Assembly (NCBI RefSeq): GCF_030936135.1
Contig: NC_082597.1
Location: forward strand, 72,267,495-72,331,494
DNA: 64,000 nt
Source of the DNA: Gavia stellata
Taxonomy: Eukaryota > Chordata > Aves > Gaviiformes > Gaviidae
Direction: 5' to 3'
Below are positions 26,001 to 37,086 of this stretch, piece by piece. The position numbers and the translations under genes are program-made. How positions within the stretch are numbered: position 1 is the stretch's first letter; every line of letters starts with the position of its first letter. The notes beneath the pieces were generated by a model that was given only the letters and a program-made list of their open reading frames with translations, did not search any database and was not told the origin of the DNA.

Positions 26001-28789
26001 CTGATGAAATATACCTTGCTCCAGCTGAATTTGCAATACCATTTGAGAAACAGTTTATTGGGATTATTTGAAAACCACCCACCCTGCACTGTAAGGTCTG
26101 TCATTGCTCAAAGCGTAAAGCCTCTTTTTGCCCAAAGATTGAAGGTTGTTCATTACCCAAGTTCATGCCTGTTGTGATCCACCGTACTGAAGACTTCTTA
26201 GCTCTTACAGTGTACATGTACACTTTTTGGTGATTTAAACCAACAGCTGAAGATGATATCTTTAATATATTGGCAAAGAAACACAGCACCTTTCTGTGGT
26301 AACATCAGTATCACTTCGGTAATCAAATCATAGATTTATTCTAAATTATATTATTGCTTACTGTACCTGTCCTTGTTTTTTGGATTTTCTTCATTGTTTC
26401 ACTTTGATTTTGGTGGGGAGATGCCACTGGGGGACAGAGAAGCTGGAATTTTTAATTCACATACAATTTGGTGAAATAGGCACAGTAAACATCAAAACCA
26501 AAAAGCGCCAGGCTCAACTTTCATGACAGCTGTTTGAAACTGATGATTTCCAAAGGTTTCTAGATCAAAAAGGAAATGTTGCTCCCCGGTAAAACCTTCC
26601 TAGTAAAAGCCAATTAAAAAGAGTGAGTGGGACAGTTTCTCTTTCCCCCCACAACCTGTGGCAGTGGCCGTTCATCCCCACAGCACGAACTATCCCCCTG
26701 CACCAGGGAGCTCGGTGTCCTGTCGGTGCTTGCTGCCAGGGTAGTCTGATGTCCTGTCTGTTTGGCCCTCACGGTGACACCCCTGCAGCTTGCAGTGCAG
26801 ACAAAAGTGCAAAAAAAGCTTGCAGTGGTCCCACAGGGGCAGCCGAGGCCAGCTAGGGGGGTCTGAGAGACCCAACAATTTTGTGAAGTTCAGAACCACC
26901 TTTTTGTTGCTACCCAGTGTGAGGAACATTGCTGGGGCTGAGCCTTTATAAACTTTATCCCTATCTGAAGGACATCTCCCGTGGCCATTTCTGCTTCTTA
27001 TAATTCTTCTTGTACAGAGAGGAGTCAGCAGTCCAGCCCGCAGAGATCCAAGCTAGAGGGAGGCTCAGTCTGACTTTTCTTTTCCTTAGCAGTGTCATAT
27101 GTATAGACTGCGTTCAGATTGCACAGTAAATCCAAGCAGGTTGCATGGCAAACTCCTTTTAGGCAGTTTCACTTTCCCATTCTCCTGAAGTGACAGTATG
27201 TCACTGCATTTGCTTTTTAAACTGCACAGAGAGATTAAAATTTAAAGCATTTTCCATTGCAACTAAAATAGGAAAAACATTTCCAGCCATGCAAATTTTA
27301 GATTAAGTGTACTTCTCTTAACAAAGCTTACCTTTCAGGCTTGAAACTAGCTGAGAGCATTCTTTCACATTTTATCAACCCACATGCAGTTCACTCAGCA
27401 GTTTTTGATTAATGCAGAGACTGAAACATAGGAATCTGTTCTGAATGCAGCTCATTCTTGTTAGCCTATCACTCCAGATTGTTTTTTTAAAAATTCAGAA
27501 AATACACCATTAACATTTCATAATTAACCTCATTGTGTTCTCATAGCATTAAGGAAATTTCAAGGATATTTTAAAAACTATAGGCCCTTGTAATTTTCTA
27601 AAGATATGCTAAGCAAGCTGTCTCATTTAATTTGAGAAGTATTAACAGCACTTCTTGAGAAACAGCAACATCCAGATTTAGTAAATTCCACTTGCTAAAT
27701 TGGGTCCAATCTCAGAGATGTTCCACATCTACAACTTCTACTGAGTGGGCTGAGCTTTCATGTTTAATAGTTGATGACTCTATTAAAAAATGCAAGTATT
27801 TTTATAATGGGCACATTTGGATACAGTTAGCCTCTAGAATCATGCATAAAGTTATTTGTATTGAAATAGTAAAATTTATACAGACAATTTCGCAAGGAAA
27901 ATTATTATCTCTTTTATGGTGGGCTTGTTGGATCTAGAACAGTTATGAAAGTTTATGAAAGTCTTGGTTAGAAGGAAATTTGGTTTTGCTTTGGCTTGAT
28001 CTTTTTTAATTCTGGTATGTAGCACAAGATTTAATCACAAGTACAGTACTGAGAAAAAATTCTCAGGTACTGTGCGTTGATGAGACATATCAATGCAACA
28101 TAGAGTTGCTTTAAGGCACTACTAAGCAACATGTAACAAATACAATACACATAGGTTAAAAAAATTGACATCAAAACTGTTTTCCTGGTTTTTTTCTGAT
28201 TTTCGTAGAAGAGCAATACCATTTATCAAAGCATCTGCTATGGAAACACATTTAAAAGTTATAATAATCTACACTTTTACAAAATTACCTATCTTATGTT
28301 TTCATGCTACTGTCCATGATGAGTACCCTCCATCTGAATCTTTCCTCCAGAAAATCAACCGTATTGTCATTCCCTGGTAAACTTCATGGAGGATCTGATA
28401 TTTGTTCACATTTGAGTTCAAAAGTCTGCTTAAGTTAGAGTTTCAATTTTCACAGGGAGAATTATGTATACCTATCTTTTTCTCAAGTGTTGTGCAACAT
28501 AGGTTTCAAATTTATTTACAAATGCTTGGTAATCAGATTGCACAAGCCTAAGCTGGCAGAATCTCTTTCATATAAACTACATAAGGTCAAATATATTTCT
28601 GAGGTAAGTTCACTAAGTTGAGTGAATTTGGCTCATGGTTAGTAGTTTATAATTCTGGAGGGCAGTTTAAAGCAATTATTACAAAGTTGTAACCATCATC
28701 CTGAATGCTGTATTGAAGTAAGTGTTTTGCCTGTCAAGTAGATTCACAAATTTATATGTTTTTTTCTGTTTCACTATATATTCTTTCAG
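23045..28789 (+). other. PIK3C2G: Last intron of PIK3C2G (5.7 kb)
   Basis: The intron begins gtgagt and ends ttctttcag. It contains a short perfect inverted repeat at 23433-23451, two unusually GC-rich patches (about 25400-25700 and 26640-26870) and an imperfect hairpin at 28043-28072. No exon or recognisable mobile element was found. Confidence 0.85.
23433..23451. repeat. Short perfect inverted repeat
   Basis: GACAACCAA, one base, TTGGTTGTC: 9-base arms around a single centre base in the last PIK3C2G intron. It could be chance, or a dimeric protein-binding site. Confidence 0.6.
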
Positions 28790-28942
28790 GTTGTGTATGA
28801 CAAAGTCACAGAGCTCAAAGGCTGTATACTGAAGCTTGTTGTGAAAAGCAAAGGAACATTTGTGGGAGCTGTTAACATTCAACTGAGCAGTGTCCAGTTA
28901 AATGAAGAAAAGTGGTATCCACTGGGAAACAGTGTAATTTAA
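28790..28942 (+). CDS. PIK3C2G: PIK3C2G terminal coding exon, end of C2 domain and stop
   Basis: The last coding part is 153 nt: 50 codons plus TAA at 28940-28942, after a strong acceptor (ttctttcag). It reads VVYDKVTELKGCILKLVVKS, then KGTFVGAVNIQLSSVQLNEE and ends KWYPLGNSVI. The closing motif FVGA.NI.L..V.L..EKWYPLGNS is characteristic of the PIK3C2G C-terminus, which finishes within a few residues of the C2 domain. With the exons at 6428 and 22919 it completes an uninterrupted C-terminal segment of about 123 residues. The gene end faces the 3' end of PLCZ1 about 2.9 kb away. Confidence 0.93.
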   Translation, partial: VVYDKVTELKGCILKLVVKSKGTFVGAVNIQLSSVQLNEEKWYPLGNSVI

Positions 28943-31804
28943 ATGTTGTCTAAGATAATTCAATTATTTATCCACTAACGTTTCTTTATCCCATTTCCCA
29001 CCGTACATTTTGTCTCAGTTGCCCTTGAGAATAAACAATCATCTGCTGATTGTATACCTCAACATTTCTAATCATAAGGCTATTGTCTTAAAATTGCTAC
29101 CATCTTCTTGCAACTGATTACTATCAGTATAAGTTTAAGAAATCACATGCTAAGATCTTGTAGCAGCATGCAGGAAATCCTTATGACAGCAATAAAGATT
29201 TTTGGTTTGTTTGTATTAAATAGTACTGTAAAAATACTAAATTCTGTACACATTGAAGCATGGGGCCTAATTCTATGCCCATTAATTCCACTGACTGTGT
29301 TGAAACAATGCTGATAATGGTGTAATTTATCAGCATCTGCCATGATCCCACTGCATATGATGATTTCACCAGAGAACCATGGGACCATGGGATGGTTCCC
29401 TGGGTGCCATTACATTTCAGATGTCTAGCAAATTTCATGTTAAATCTTAATCAATCAATACATTTTTTTTAAAAAAGAACTTAAAAGCTTTGCACTTTAC
29501 ACATTTTGTGCAGTATATGTTGGTGTGCTTTTAACTTTTGATATAATGTAACATTCAGTCCAGGATATTCATTCGTCAATAAGATATGTCACTGTTTCTT
29601 TTATTCTGACATCCAAGCAGCAGATATAACTGGTCATTTGTGAGAAGAAAGGAGGAGGGAGAAGCTAATATTCATGAATAAATAAAACATACTGAATGTG
29701 AGTTTTCAGTGTGGTATTTATTTAAGATCATGCGATAAGGAATCTTTGTTCACTAGTCTTAGCACATTGCATTCTTATGCTGCATGAGGGAATCAAGTCA
29801 ATACATGCGTTGACCTCAGGGCTATAAAATGTATATATACATATTAAACAATAAACATGAGTGTTTCCTTTGAGTTCACTGAGGCTAATTATGGGCTCTC
29901 TTCCTCAAAGCATTTTTACCTAATTGAGGAAGCACTTAAGCACATCTTTAAACATTTAGCATGTGAGAAGCCATAATGAACTGTCCATTATTACCAGCCT
30001 CTTACACATACATAGCTGACCATGTATATACACCTTCCCAGGACCAAGGGCACATTTTTAAGGCACAGGAGACATGCTGATTTGTGATCTGATCTGCTGT
30101 AAAATTTTAAGTTACCATATACTGAGTAGGTCTGACATTTGTCCTACCAGGTAGAAAAGTGGTCAACAGAGGGATAATAATGCCAGAAGCTAAAGTTAAT
30201 TGCCGCCTTCTCCCAAAGGACACTCACAAATCAGTCTTCAGAAGGTAATATTGTATAAAGCTCCTGAAGTGGGACTAGGAGTGTTATTTAGGAAACTAAA
30301 TAAGCTGGAGTTTTTCTCAGCATCAAACCAATTGACTGTGTCACTTGGTCAGTTTTTGTCTGAGAATAGATACACCAGATTGCCTGGGGAAATTAAACTC
30401 CTCCTCAGTAAGGGTAGGTGGAGGGAACTCTGCTTGAATATTAATATTATTAGTATTCTTCAGAGCTGAAAAAAGCTATAAAATATTTACCACATGAAAG
30501 GGATATTGGCTAGCATACAGATATGATCACTACAAAGATCAGTAAGTCTAACATTTTAGATTATAGGCTCTCCTGGGTAAAGAATCAAGTGACTTGTCAC
30601 TCAAGCACAGAAAACACATTGAGGCCAGCTTACAATGTTATTGAATTACCTGACCTCACAGTTCAATATTGATTTTCGATTCTTCTTAGTCTACTGTCTT
30701 GGTTTCCTTATTATAACGATAATGCAATTTTCTAATACTGTTATTTCCTGTGACATTTTCTAATCATTGTTTACCGCATGGCCTGATTTTCCATCTTAGA
30801 GCAACATTAAATAAAATAGCATTAAAGTGGCATCAAATAAAAAGAGCATTAAAATATAATATTATCAGAACTGTCTGCAAACATAAGCAGTACCGTTTGG
30901 TATTAAAGACACCTATCAACACAACGTCCTTTTTTTAAAAAAAAAAAGCCATGTTTGAGTAACAAGTCTGCAATTAACTGGGTAGATATAGTCCTGTGGA
31001 AGCTCAACAATACTTCAGTTTTGTAAGATGGGAAAATTGTGTCTTACAGACAAGATCTACGCTGATAGCTATGTCAGGCAAGAAGTTGTCCTCAGAGATC
31101 TTAAATCACACAATCAACCCTTGCCTTTTCTAAAATTCTTCTAGTCCACCTCAAAGCATTTTGCTTCCTATTTCCTGAGTTCACAGTAAGACATATCCTG
31201 AGCTCCCTGCTGCTATGAGGAACATAGCCCTTTACAAATCAGTCCGTGAATTATTTGTCTTTCTTTAGCAGCAGAAGGTTCAAGACTAAGCTAAGAAAAG
31301 GTACCAATATTAGCATCAGAGTTTTTATCATTTTAAGAGCTGTTTTTTTCTCAAAACTATTTTTCCAGGTAGCAAAATTACAGTGGACATTAAAGAGGTA
31401 TAGCCCAATCAGAAGCTTCTGTTATTATAAATTTTAAGGGTACATTGTATGTGTAATTTTTCCTGTTCCCTTAGAAAGATACAATGGTAAGAAATTTTAT
31501 TCAATACAAATAAAAATGTCTATGTAACATGCTCATGATTTTGCAGTCTCAGTAATAAATATTAAAATATTATTCTCACTCAGTAATTAATCATAATTTT
31601 GAAATTAGCTGCAAATGAAATTATTAACAGAATTTTAAAAAACGTCCAAAAAAGTTCAGTCTTTATGAGTTAGTTCTAAATAATGGTAAGGCTGACATCA
31701 GTAGCCATTACTTATTCAGGATACCATTTACTCACACAAGAAGTCCCATTAGCTTAATAAAATCGTTCAGAATGTGCCACTCTAGAAATCAGACCACTGA
31801 GTTG
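28943..31804. other. PIK3C2G 3' UTR and intergenic gap between convergent genes
   Basis: Sequence after the PIK3C2G stop holds several AATAAA hexamers on + (first at 29030-29035, next at 29191-29196, more near 29676 and 29850). The UTR end therefore cannot be fixed from sequence alone. Beyond that the gap to the PLCZ1 end is AT-rich, and I see no gene or clear mobile element in it. The open frame at 30200-30469 has no recognisable domain. Confidence 0.7.
29030..29035 (+). terminator. PIK3C2G: Candidate polyadenylation signal of PIK3C2G (AATAAA)
   Basis: This is the first canonical AATAAA downstream of the stop codon, 87 bases after it. It is a plausible cleavage signal. A second at 29191-29196 and later ones are alternatives, so the assignment is inferred from position only. 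Confidence 0.45.
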
Positions 31805-31825
31805 TTGCAAGCCTAGGGATGTTGC

Positions 31826-31831
31826 TTTATT
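31826..31831 (-). terminator. PLCZ1: Polyadenylation signal of PLCZ1 (AATAAA)
   Basis: On the - strand an AATAAA lies 45 bases after the PLCZ1 stop codon (TTTATT on +). If used, cleavage would fall near 31805-31815 and give an unusually short 3' UTR of about 65 nt. No other canonical signal was noted closer to the stop. Confidence 0.6.
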
Positions 31832-31876
31832 GAGCAGGGTATGATCTTCCAGAACAACTGCTACTGCAGACCATCG

Positions 31877-31959
31877 TTAATAGTACCAGACATGAACGAA
31901 CAGGGATGCAGGTTCGAGATCGCCACCATCTTTGGACAACAGGGGAACATTACGGTAGC
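31877..31959 (-). CDS. PLCZ1: PLCZ1 terminal coding exon, end of C2 domain and stop
   Basis: On the - strand, acceptor tatttacag is followed by two bases completing a Gly codon. The exon then reads [27 protein letters not shown] and TAA (31877-31879). GYR.V.L.S..G..L.P.SLFV.VWY is the closing beta strand region of the C2 domain in PLC delta/zeta enzymes. It is 83 nt including the stop and joins the upstream exon in phase 1. The VWYY ending fits PLC zeta, whose C2 ends the protein. C2 is needed for membrane or PI3P-vesicle targeting of PLC zeta (family knowledge). Confidence 0.93.
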
Positions 31960-33710
31960 CTGTAAATATAATGACACTTTGTTAGTGTCTTAACCACAAA
32001 TGCAAAGATTATGATGGAGTATTTTTATGATCTACTATGCCAATAAGGCATAATTTATGATTCTCTAAATAACTCTCTAAAATAAACTTAAATGAGATAG
32101 AACCCAAATCCCATTTCTACTGTTTTTTCTCCTCTACATATACAGTATTTAAATTCTGACATTTTTGGACACAGAGTGAAAAACTCCAGTGTCTTTCAGG
32201 ATGTGCTGTTTTTTCAAACTGAAAAATTTTAGCCCAGCGATATTTAAACATGGGGAAAGCATATGTTTTAACATCCAAAGACTGTTGTGATTCCCTCCAT
32301 AAGAGGCATTATTTTCCCCTTTCACTATTTAGGGAGCTTAGGTACCTAAAGCAAAACCATGGTTCCAGACCTGGAATCCAGGGGTCTCAGTGTTAAGCAT
32401 TGCAATAAATTTTGAAATTTTCTGTCAGTTCATCTCTTAGAAGCATTTTATTTATGCCTCTGGGCATCTTGATGGCATCTTACATTTTTTTACATTGTGT
32501 TAAGTGGGGGTTGGGGCAATTTGTTTGGCCGTGTTTGTAGTTTTTGTACTTACACTCATTTCCTAGCATTTTGAATTACTGCACTCAAAATCCTTCCTGT
32601 AGAATCTGCATGCTCTTACTTTCCCAAAATATGAATCCCCCATTTGTGACCAAAATTAATCATACATGCACATTAGAGACACACTGAAAAAATATTAAAA
32701 AAAAAGAAAAAAAGCCCAAATTGATGGTTTTACAAGCATATGTAAGCTTTAGTGTCTGCTATTTAAATTTGTCTCAGATATTGTGAGTTGGGGGGGGAGG
32801 GGGGGGGGGTGGTGTCATTATCCTGAAGTATACAAATAAGAGGAAAGTAAAAGGTGATCAATGTAAAAAATTATGCTGGAGAAAAGCAAGTGTGCTTTAA
32901 GAGTAATGTCTTTGTTCTTGTGTAACTCCTCAACCTCAACTAAGAATCACAAACAGCTTTATGGCTTCAGAACCTGGAAAGAATAAGCCATTAAAAATCC
33001 TGTTAAGCTTAATAAAAAAGGCACAGTGCCCATTGCCAGCTCCAACGTTTTGCCTTCACATCTTCATTCACTAGTAAAAGTTGGTTGTTTGTTTTGTCAG
33101 AAATAGCTTTGGAAATTCAATATAGAAAACAGCCATTTTACATAAGCCTTCCTCCTTGGCCTACTGACTTCTGTGTCTGCTCTTTGTGTGCAGCCTATTA
33201 ATCATGTAAGATTCCAGAAGCTATACTGATACCATAAAAGAAACACTACCAAGAAAAATACCATAAATATTTTGCTTAATTTATATTCTTCATTCTCCAC
33301 TCTGAAAAGTTGCAGACAGGTTACCTGAGGTTTTTTGTTTTAATTTGGCTGTATTGGGTGTTGAGTCTTACTGAGTAAAAAGTACACAAAAGTGTTGCCT
33401 TTATAGTAGTTCTGACTAATCTCTCTTCCTGTTTCCTATTATAATAAGTTAAAATATCATCTGAGCAGTTTCTATCTAGAATGAAATACTGCAGTACAAA
33501 AAATTAACTGTCAATATTCTTTTGATTTCTACACCACGGATTTGCATTCAGAGACTACAACGACTTAAAAAAACCAAAGAATGCAATTTTTACCTATGAT
33601 TTCTCCTTCAAACATAATGCTATATTCCCTCAATATTACAGTAATGATAAAAGCCTGGAATGTTGTAGATTTTTTTGAGCTGGTATAGGTGGCTGACATG
33701 AAAATATTAC
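31960..33710 (-). other. PLCZ1: PLCZ1 intron (1.75 kb)
   Basis: This is the last PLCZ1 intron, with a GT donor next to 33711 and an AG acceptor next to 31959. It contains a striking G-run at 32790-32809 (nine Gs, A, ten Gs on +). I see no other element. Confidence 0.85.
32790..32809 (+). repeat. Guanine run (G9-A-G10)
   Basis: Nine Gs, one A and ten Gs occur in a PLCZ1 intron on +. The PLCZ1 pre-mRNA would carry the complementary C-run. It is a candidate quadruplex-forming site and may be length-polymorphic. Confidence 0.8.
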
Positions 33711-33860
33711 CTTTACTCAGGCTCAGCACCGGTAAGGTGTATTGACCAAGGAATTCATTTGCAACCAGAGATATCTCATCCTCCACACAGAAGCGTATCA
33801 ATGCCAGTTCTGGAACTTGGACAGTAAAAGAGAAAGTTTCATCCCATCTAGGGCTCAAAG
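33711..33860 (-). CDS. PLCZ1: PLCZ1 exon, core of C2 domain
   Basis: This 150-nt exon has acceptor tttcattag and donor gtaata. After two bases of an Ala codon it reads [20 protein letters not shown], then [20 protein letters not shown] and [19 protein letters not shown]..., [11 protein letters not shown] and [10 protein letters not shown] are diagnostic of the PLC delta/zeta C2 domain. The second acidic ligand of the PLC delta1 ED.D calcium loop is Ile here. This fits PLC zeta, whose C2 does not keep the full delta1 calcium-ligand set. Open-frame calls extend past both splice sites; those extensions are intron. Confidence 0.95.
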
Positions 33861-35286
33861 CTAATGAAAAGAGAAAATACACAGCATCAAAATAGCATTT
33901 CATTTATTCTACTTAATATCTGAATTATTGTATCTGCTATCACTAGTCTGAAGTAGTAAAGATTCGTTCTTTCTCCCTAGATTTCTGTGCCCATTTAAAT
34001 GAGTGATGAGATTCGCACTGTCTGCAGTGATATATATGTCACATCTTTTGTATAGGTTGTGGAGTTAAAACTGTCAGAGGGAAGCTCTCAGAATGAAGCA
34101 AACAGAGAACCTGGGACTTGCCTACAGTATGCAGGCCAGCTCCTTCTAAGGATTTGTCATGTATTAGCTACATAATACTGTAAATCAAAAGCCTAAAAAT
34201 GTTGGTGTTATCTCTTAGAAGGGAGCAAAATGGGCCAGTGATAGCCAGGTTAAGAACCTCTGTTCAAGTTGTATTTTCCTATAGCCATAGCAGCTTCATG
34301 TTTTTGCTAAAGTTTCTCCTTTGACAGTGTTGGAAATGAGTCAGGAGGTAAATAAATTAAGGTAGTAAAAGTGATCACTTGTCTAAAAAGCCAAAAAGAG
34401 GATGTGGAACAGGATGGGGGTGTGCTTTGTCTTGAGCAATGTTCATACAGAGAGAAAAGGAATTCAGGGGCCGATTACAAACAGCAGTCATCTACAAAAA
34501 GCAAAACAGAGAAATAGAAGACAAAGGCACAGAAGAAGGGAGATCACAGGGAACCTTTAGTCTGAGACATCAAGAAGATCTATGTGATAAAGGTAAGGGA
34601 GTGCTTGAAGACAACTACAAAGAGTACACACTTCACCTGTCAAGCAATTAAGGGACTAGTCCTACTAGAAACTTCATATGAGTTAAGTGATGAAGTCACA
34701 GAAATTTCTTCAGAAAAAATGCCTTTAAATTTACCAACTAGTGTACTGGTTTTGGCTGGGATAGGGTTAATTTTTCTCATAACAACCCGTATGGTGCTAT
34801 GTTTTGGGTTGGAAATGGCTAAACATCTTCCTGCTGATGGGAAATGGTGAATGAATTCTTTATTTTTGCTTTGCTTGCACACACAGCTTTTGCATGACCT
34901 ATTAAACTGTCTCTATCTCAACCCAAGATTTTTCTCACTTTTGCTCTTCCGACTCTCCGCCCCATCCCACTGGGGGATACTGCGCAAGTGGCTATGCAGG
35001 GCTGAGCTGCTGTCCAGGGTGAGCCCACAACAGTGAATAAAGACAATGCATTCCATCTTCCTTCAGGAGAGTGCTAACTAAGAGAGTTTGTGCCCTTAAC
35101 CTGCTAGTCTACAGAAATGGCACGTAGCATGAACTTCTGCTACAGATTTTGTGACAGAAGAGCCTAGTCTAGAGAGAAATAATTGCAGTATCTGTAAGTA
35201 TACAACAGCTTCTTGGGATGGAAAAATGGTAATTCCTTATATTATTGTGCTTTGTTCACAGTCAAGAAAGTTAGACTGATGCTCAC
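33861..35286 (-). other. PLCZ1: PLCZ1 intron (1.4 kb) carrying an antisense LTR
   Basis: The intron lies between two C2-domain exons, with donor gtgagc next to 35287. An ERV LTR at 34742-35032 lies antisense to PLCZ1 and takes up a fifth of the intron. The remainder has no recognised feature. Confidence 0.88.
34742..35032 (+). mobile_element. Internally deleted ERV LTR of the same family
   Basis: The left end (TGTACTGGTTTTGGCTGGGA) and following 80 bases align by eye with the 5' end of the LTR at 13758-14378 in the opposite orientation. The right part has the ATTAAA signal (34901-34906) followed by CTCAACCCAAG...TTTTCTCAC, and the end is CACAACA. It is about half the length of the other copy, lacking much of U3/R. 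No matching target-site duplication is visible (CTAG on the left, GTGAA on the right). It lies antisense inside a PLCZ1 intron between C2 exons. Confidence 0.82.
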
Positions 35287-35419
35287 CATTGCTTTTTATA
35301 ACACTAGATTTTTTTTTTGCTTGGTCTTCTGGCACACCATAAATTTCTATCTGCACTAAAGGGTCAGCTTTGTTAGTCTTCGACAGGTTACTGGGTGGTA
35401 ACTGATGACCACTGATGAG
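35287..35419 (-). CDS. PLCZ1: PLCZ1 exon, first strands of C2 domain
   Basis: This 133-nt exon has acceptor aattttccag and donor gtgagc, starts in phase 0 and ends with one base of the next codon. It reads [40 protein letters not shown] and IKSN. (R)LISG.QLP opens the C2 domain of PLCs, and the DP.V.IEI.GVP strand follows. The Asp of DPLVQIEI corresponds to a calcium ligand retained in PLC delta1. A lysine run before SSV is encoded by ten consecutive As. That homopolymer within a coding exon could be prone to slippage or sequencing error, but the frame is intact here. Confidence 0.93.
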
Positions 35420-35630
35420 CTGGAAAATTAAAGTTGTAATGTATTGAAATAACTGTAAGAATGAACTTTACATAATAGCCATATAGTTGCCATAGCAGCA
35501 AAAACTGTTCCATAAGAAACTACTATAAGAAGCATATACCAGCCATAAACTGTTATAAAAATACATAATAAACACAATGAAATTAAGAATACGGTGCTTC
35601 CCATTTAATTTAATTCTTGGCTAATTTAAT

Positions 35631-35855
35631 AGAATCATAGAATGGTTTGGGTTGGAAGGGCCCATTAAAGGTCATCTAGTCCAACCCCCCCCCCCCCCGC
35701 CCCGTAATAAGCAGGGACATCTTCAACTGGATCAAGTTGCTCAGAGCCCCGTCAAACCTGACCTTGAATGTTTCCAGGGATGGGGCATCTACCACCTCTC
35801 TGGGCAACTTGTTCCAGTGTTTCACTACCACCATCGTAACAAAGAAAAAAAATCT
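35631..35855 (-). mobile_element. CR1 LINE fragment (3' end)
   Basis: On + it reads AGAATCATAGAATGGTTTGG, then a GGTTGGAAGGG block, TCATCTAGTCCAACC, a run of 14 Cs and the GGGATGGGGCATCTACCACC block. It ends near CACTACCACCATCGTAACAAAG. This is the reverse complement of the avian CR1 3' region. It lies about 210 bases from a PLCZ1 C2 exon. Confidence 0.9.
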
Positions 35856-37050
35856 GGTATCATGCCTTAAATAATAATTTTCAGATTTAAGCTTTTTTAT
35901 TCAATAACTAGCCATAAAAATTAGATTTGGTTACCATGCAAAATAATAATGTTGGAGGAATCAGTCTCATGATTTTTGCGTTTTCTGAGATCAAGGTCAT
36001 GAATTCCTACTACAGCTGTGTCTAATGGACCAGCACTAACACCCACAGTGACATCAGCATTGTGTTACAGGGTATGTAGCAGAGTGCCTCACCTGTGTTC
36101 CTTCTCTTTCACAGTAACACATACAAACTCTGCATTTAGTAGGCTCCCTGATGTTTTTCTCCTTAATTTAGTTAGCTACCAGGAAATTTTGCATCAGACT
36201 GCCCTGTAATCTGGCACCTGGCCTAAGAAAGGATTTATGAATGTCACAACTTCATCTGCTTTCTAACTATATTTCAGGACACCTAGGAGAGAATAACCAT
36301 CTGTACAGTGAGCTGCTTTTTAGAAATCAATGTATGGAATGTATCAAGAGAGATATACAAGCCTGCAAGCCTAGGTGAAAGATAGGACTCATGATCCAGA
36401 TCTCAGGACTAAGCATCAAAACTCATGATACAGATTCTTGTTCCCCTGTCAACCACCAAAAAAATCAGACCTCACAAATTCCACCTTTTGCTTAGGTATT
36501 TTCTGTAACACCTTGCTCCAAGAAAAGTTCTAGCCTGAAATATTGAAGAGCAGTGGCTTAGCAAACCCTGCTGCTGTCCCCTTTCTTCCTAGGAAATAGC
36601 TACTACCTTCACTAGAAAGCTTTGTAGGATGCAAGCACTGATGGACTGCCCACTTAGAACCAGGGAAGGTTCTTTGACATGTCCTGAATGTCATGACAAA
36701 AATTCAGTCACATTGGCCAAGTCCTGCTTCCCACTCTTACCCCATTGCTAGACCCAGTCTAAGCCTTCCACACAGGGTGGGAAAAGAGCAAGCTGTTTTC
36801 AGCACACTATGACCCAAACCCCTAAATCCAATAAATTTTTGAGACCCGAGGTGAAGCAGACATACAGAGAGGCCACTAAATAACATGGTAGGCTCAGATG
36901 TTTCCATATAAAATACCTTGAATATTTGTATTTCTGCTTCAAAGGCTATATGCTTCTTGTTGCTGGGAATTGTGGCACATGAGGTTAAGAAGGGTATTGA
37001 ATTAAGTAAAATTGGGCACTGTATGATTTTTCTGTTATGTTCTTCTCTTC

Positions 37051-37086
37051 ATTCATTTGTTCATTCATTATTCCTTCATTCATTCA
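37051..37086. repeat. Imperfect TTCA short tandem repeat
   Basis: Repeated TTCATTCATT units with interruptions lie in a PLCZ1 intron. It is a simple microsatellite. Confidence 0.75.

Noticed and set aside
28043..28072. Imperfect hairpin considered as a small RNA
   Set aside because: Short arms with a bulge and no wider precursor-like fold; chance is likely in AT-rich sequence.
33565..33903. 112-codon open frame on - taken as one exon
   Set aside because: Only 33711-33860 is exon; both ends run past good splice sites into intron.
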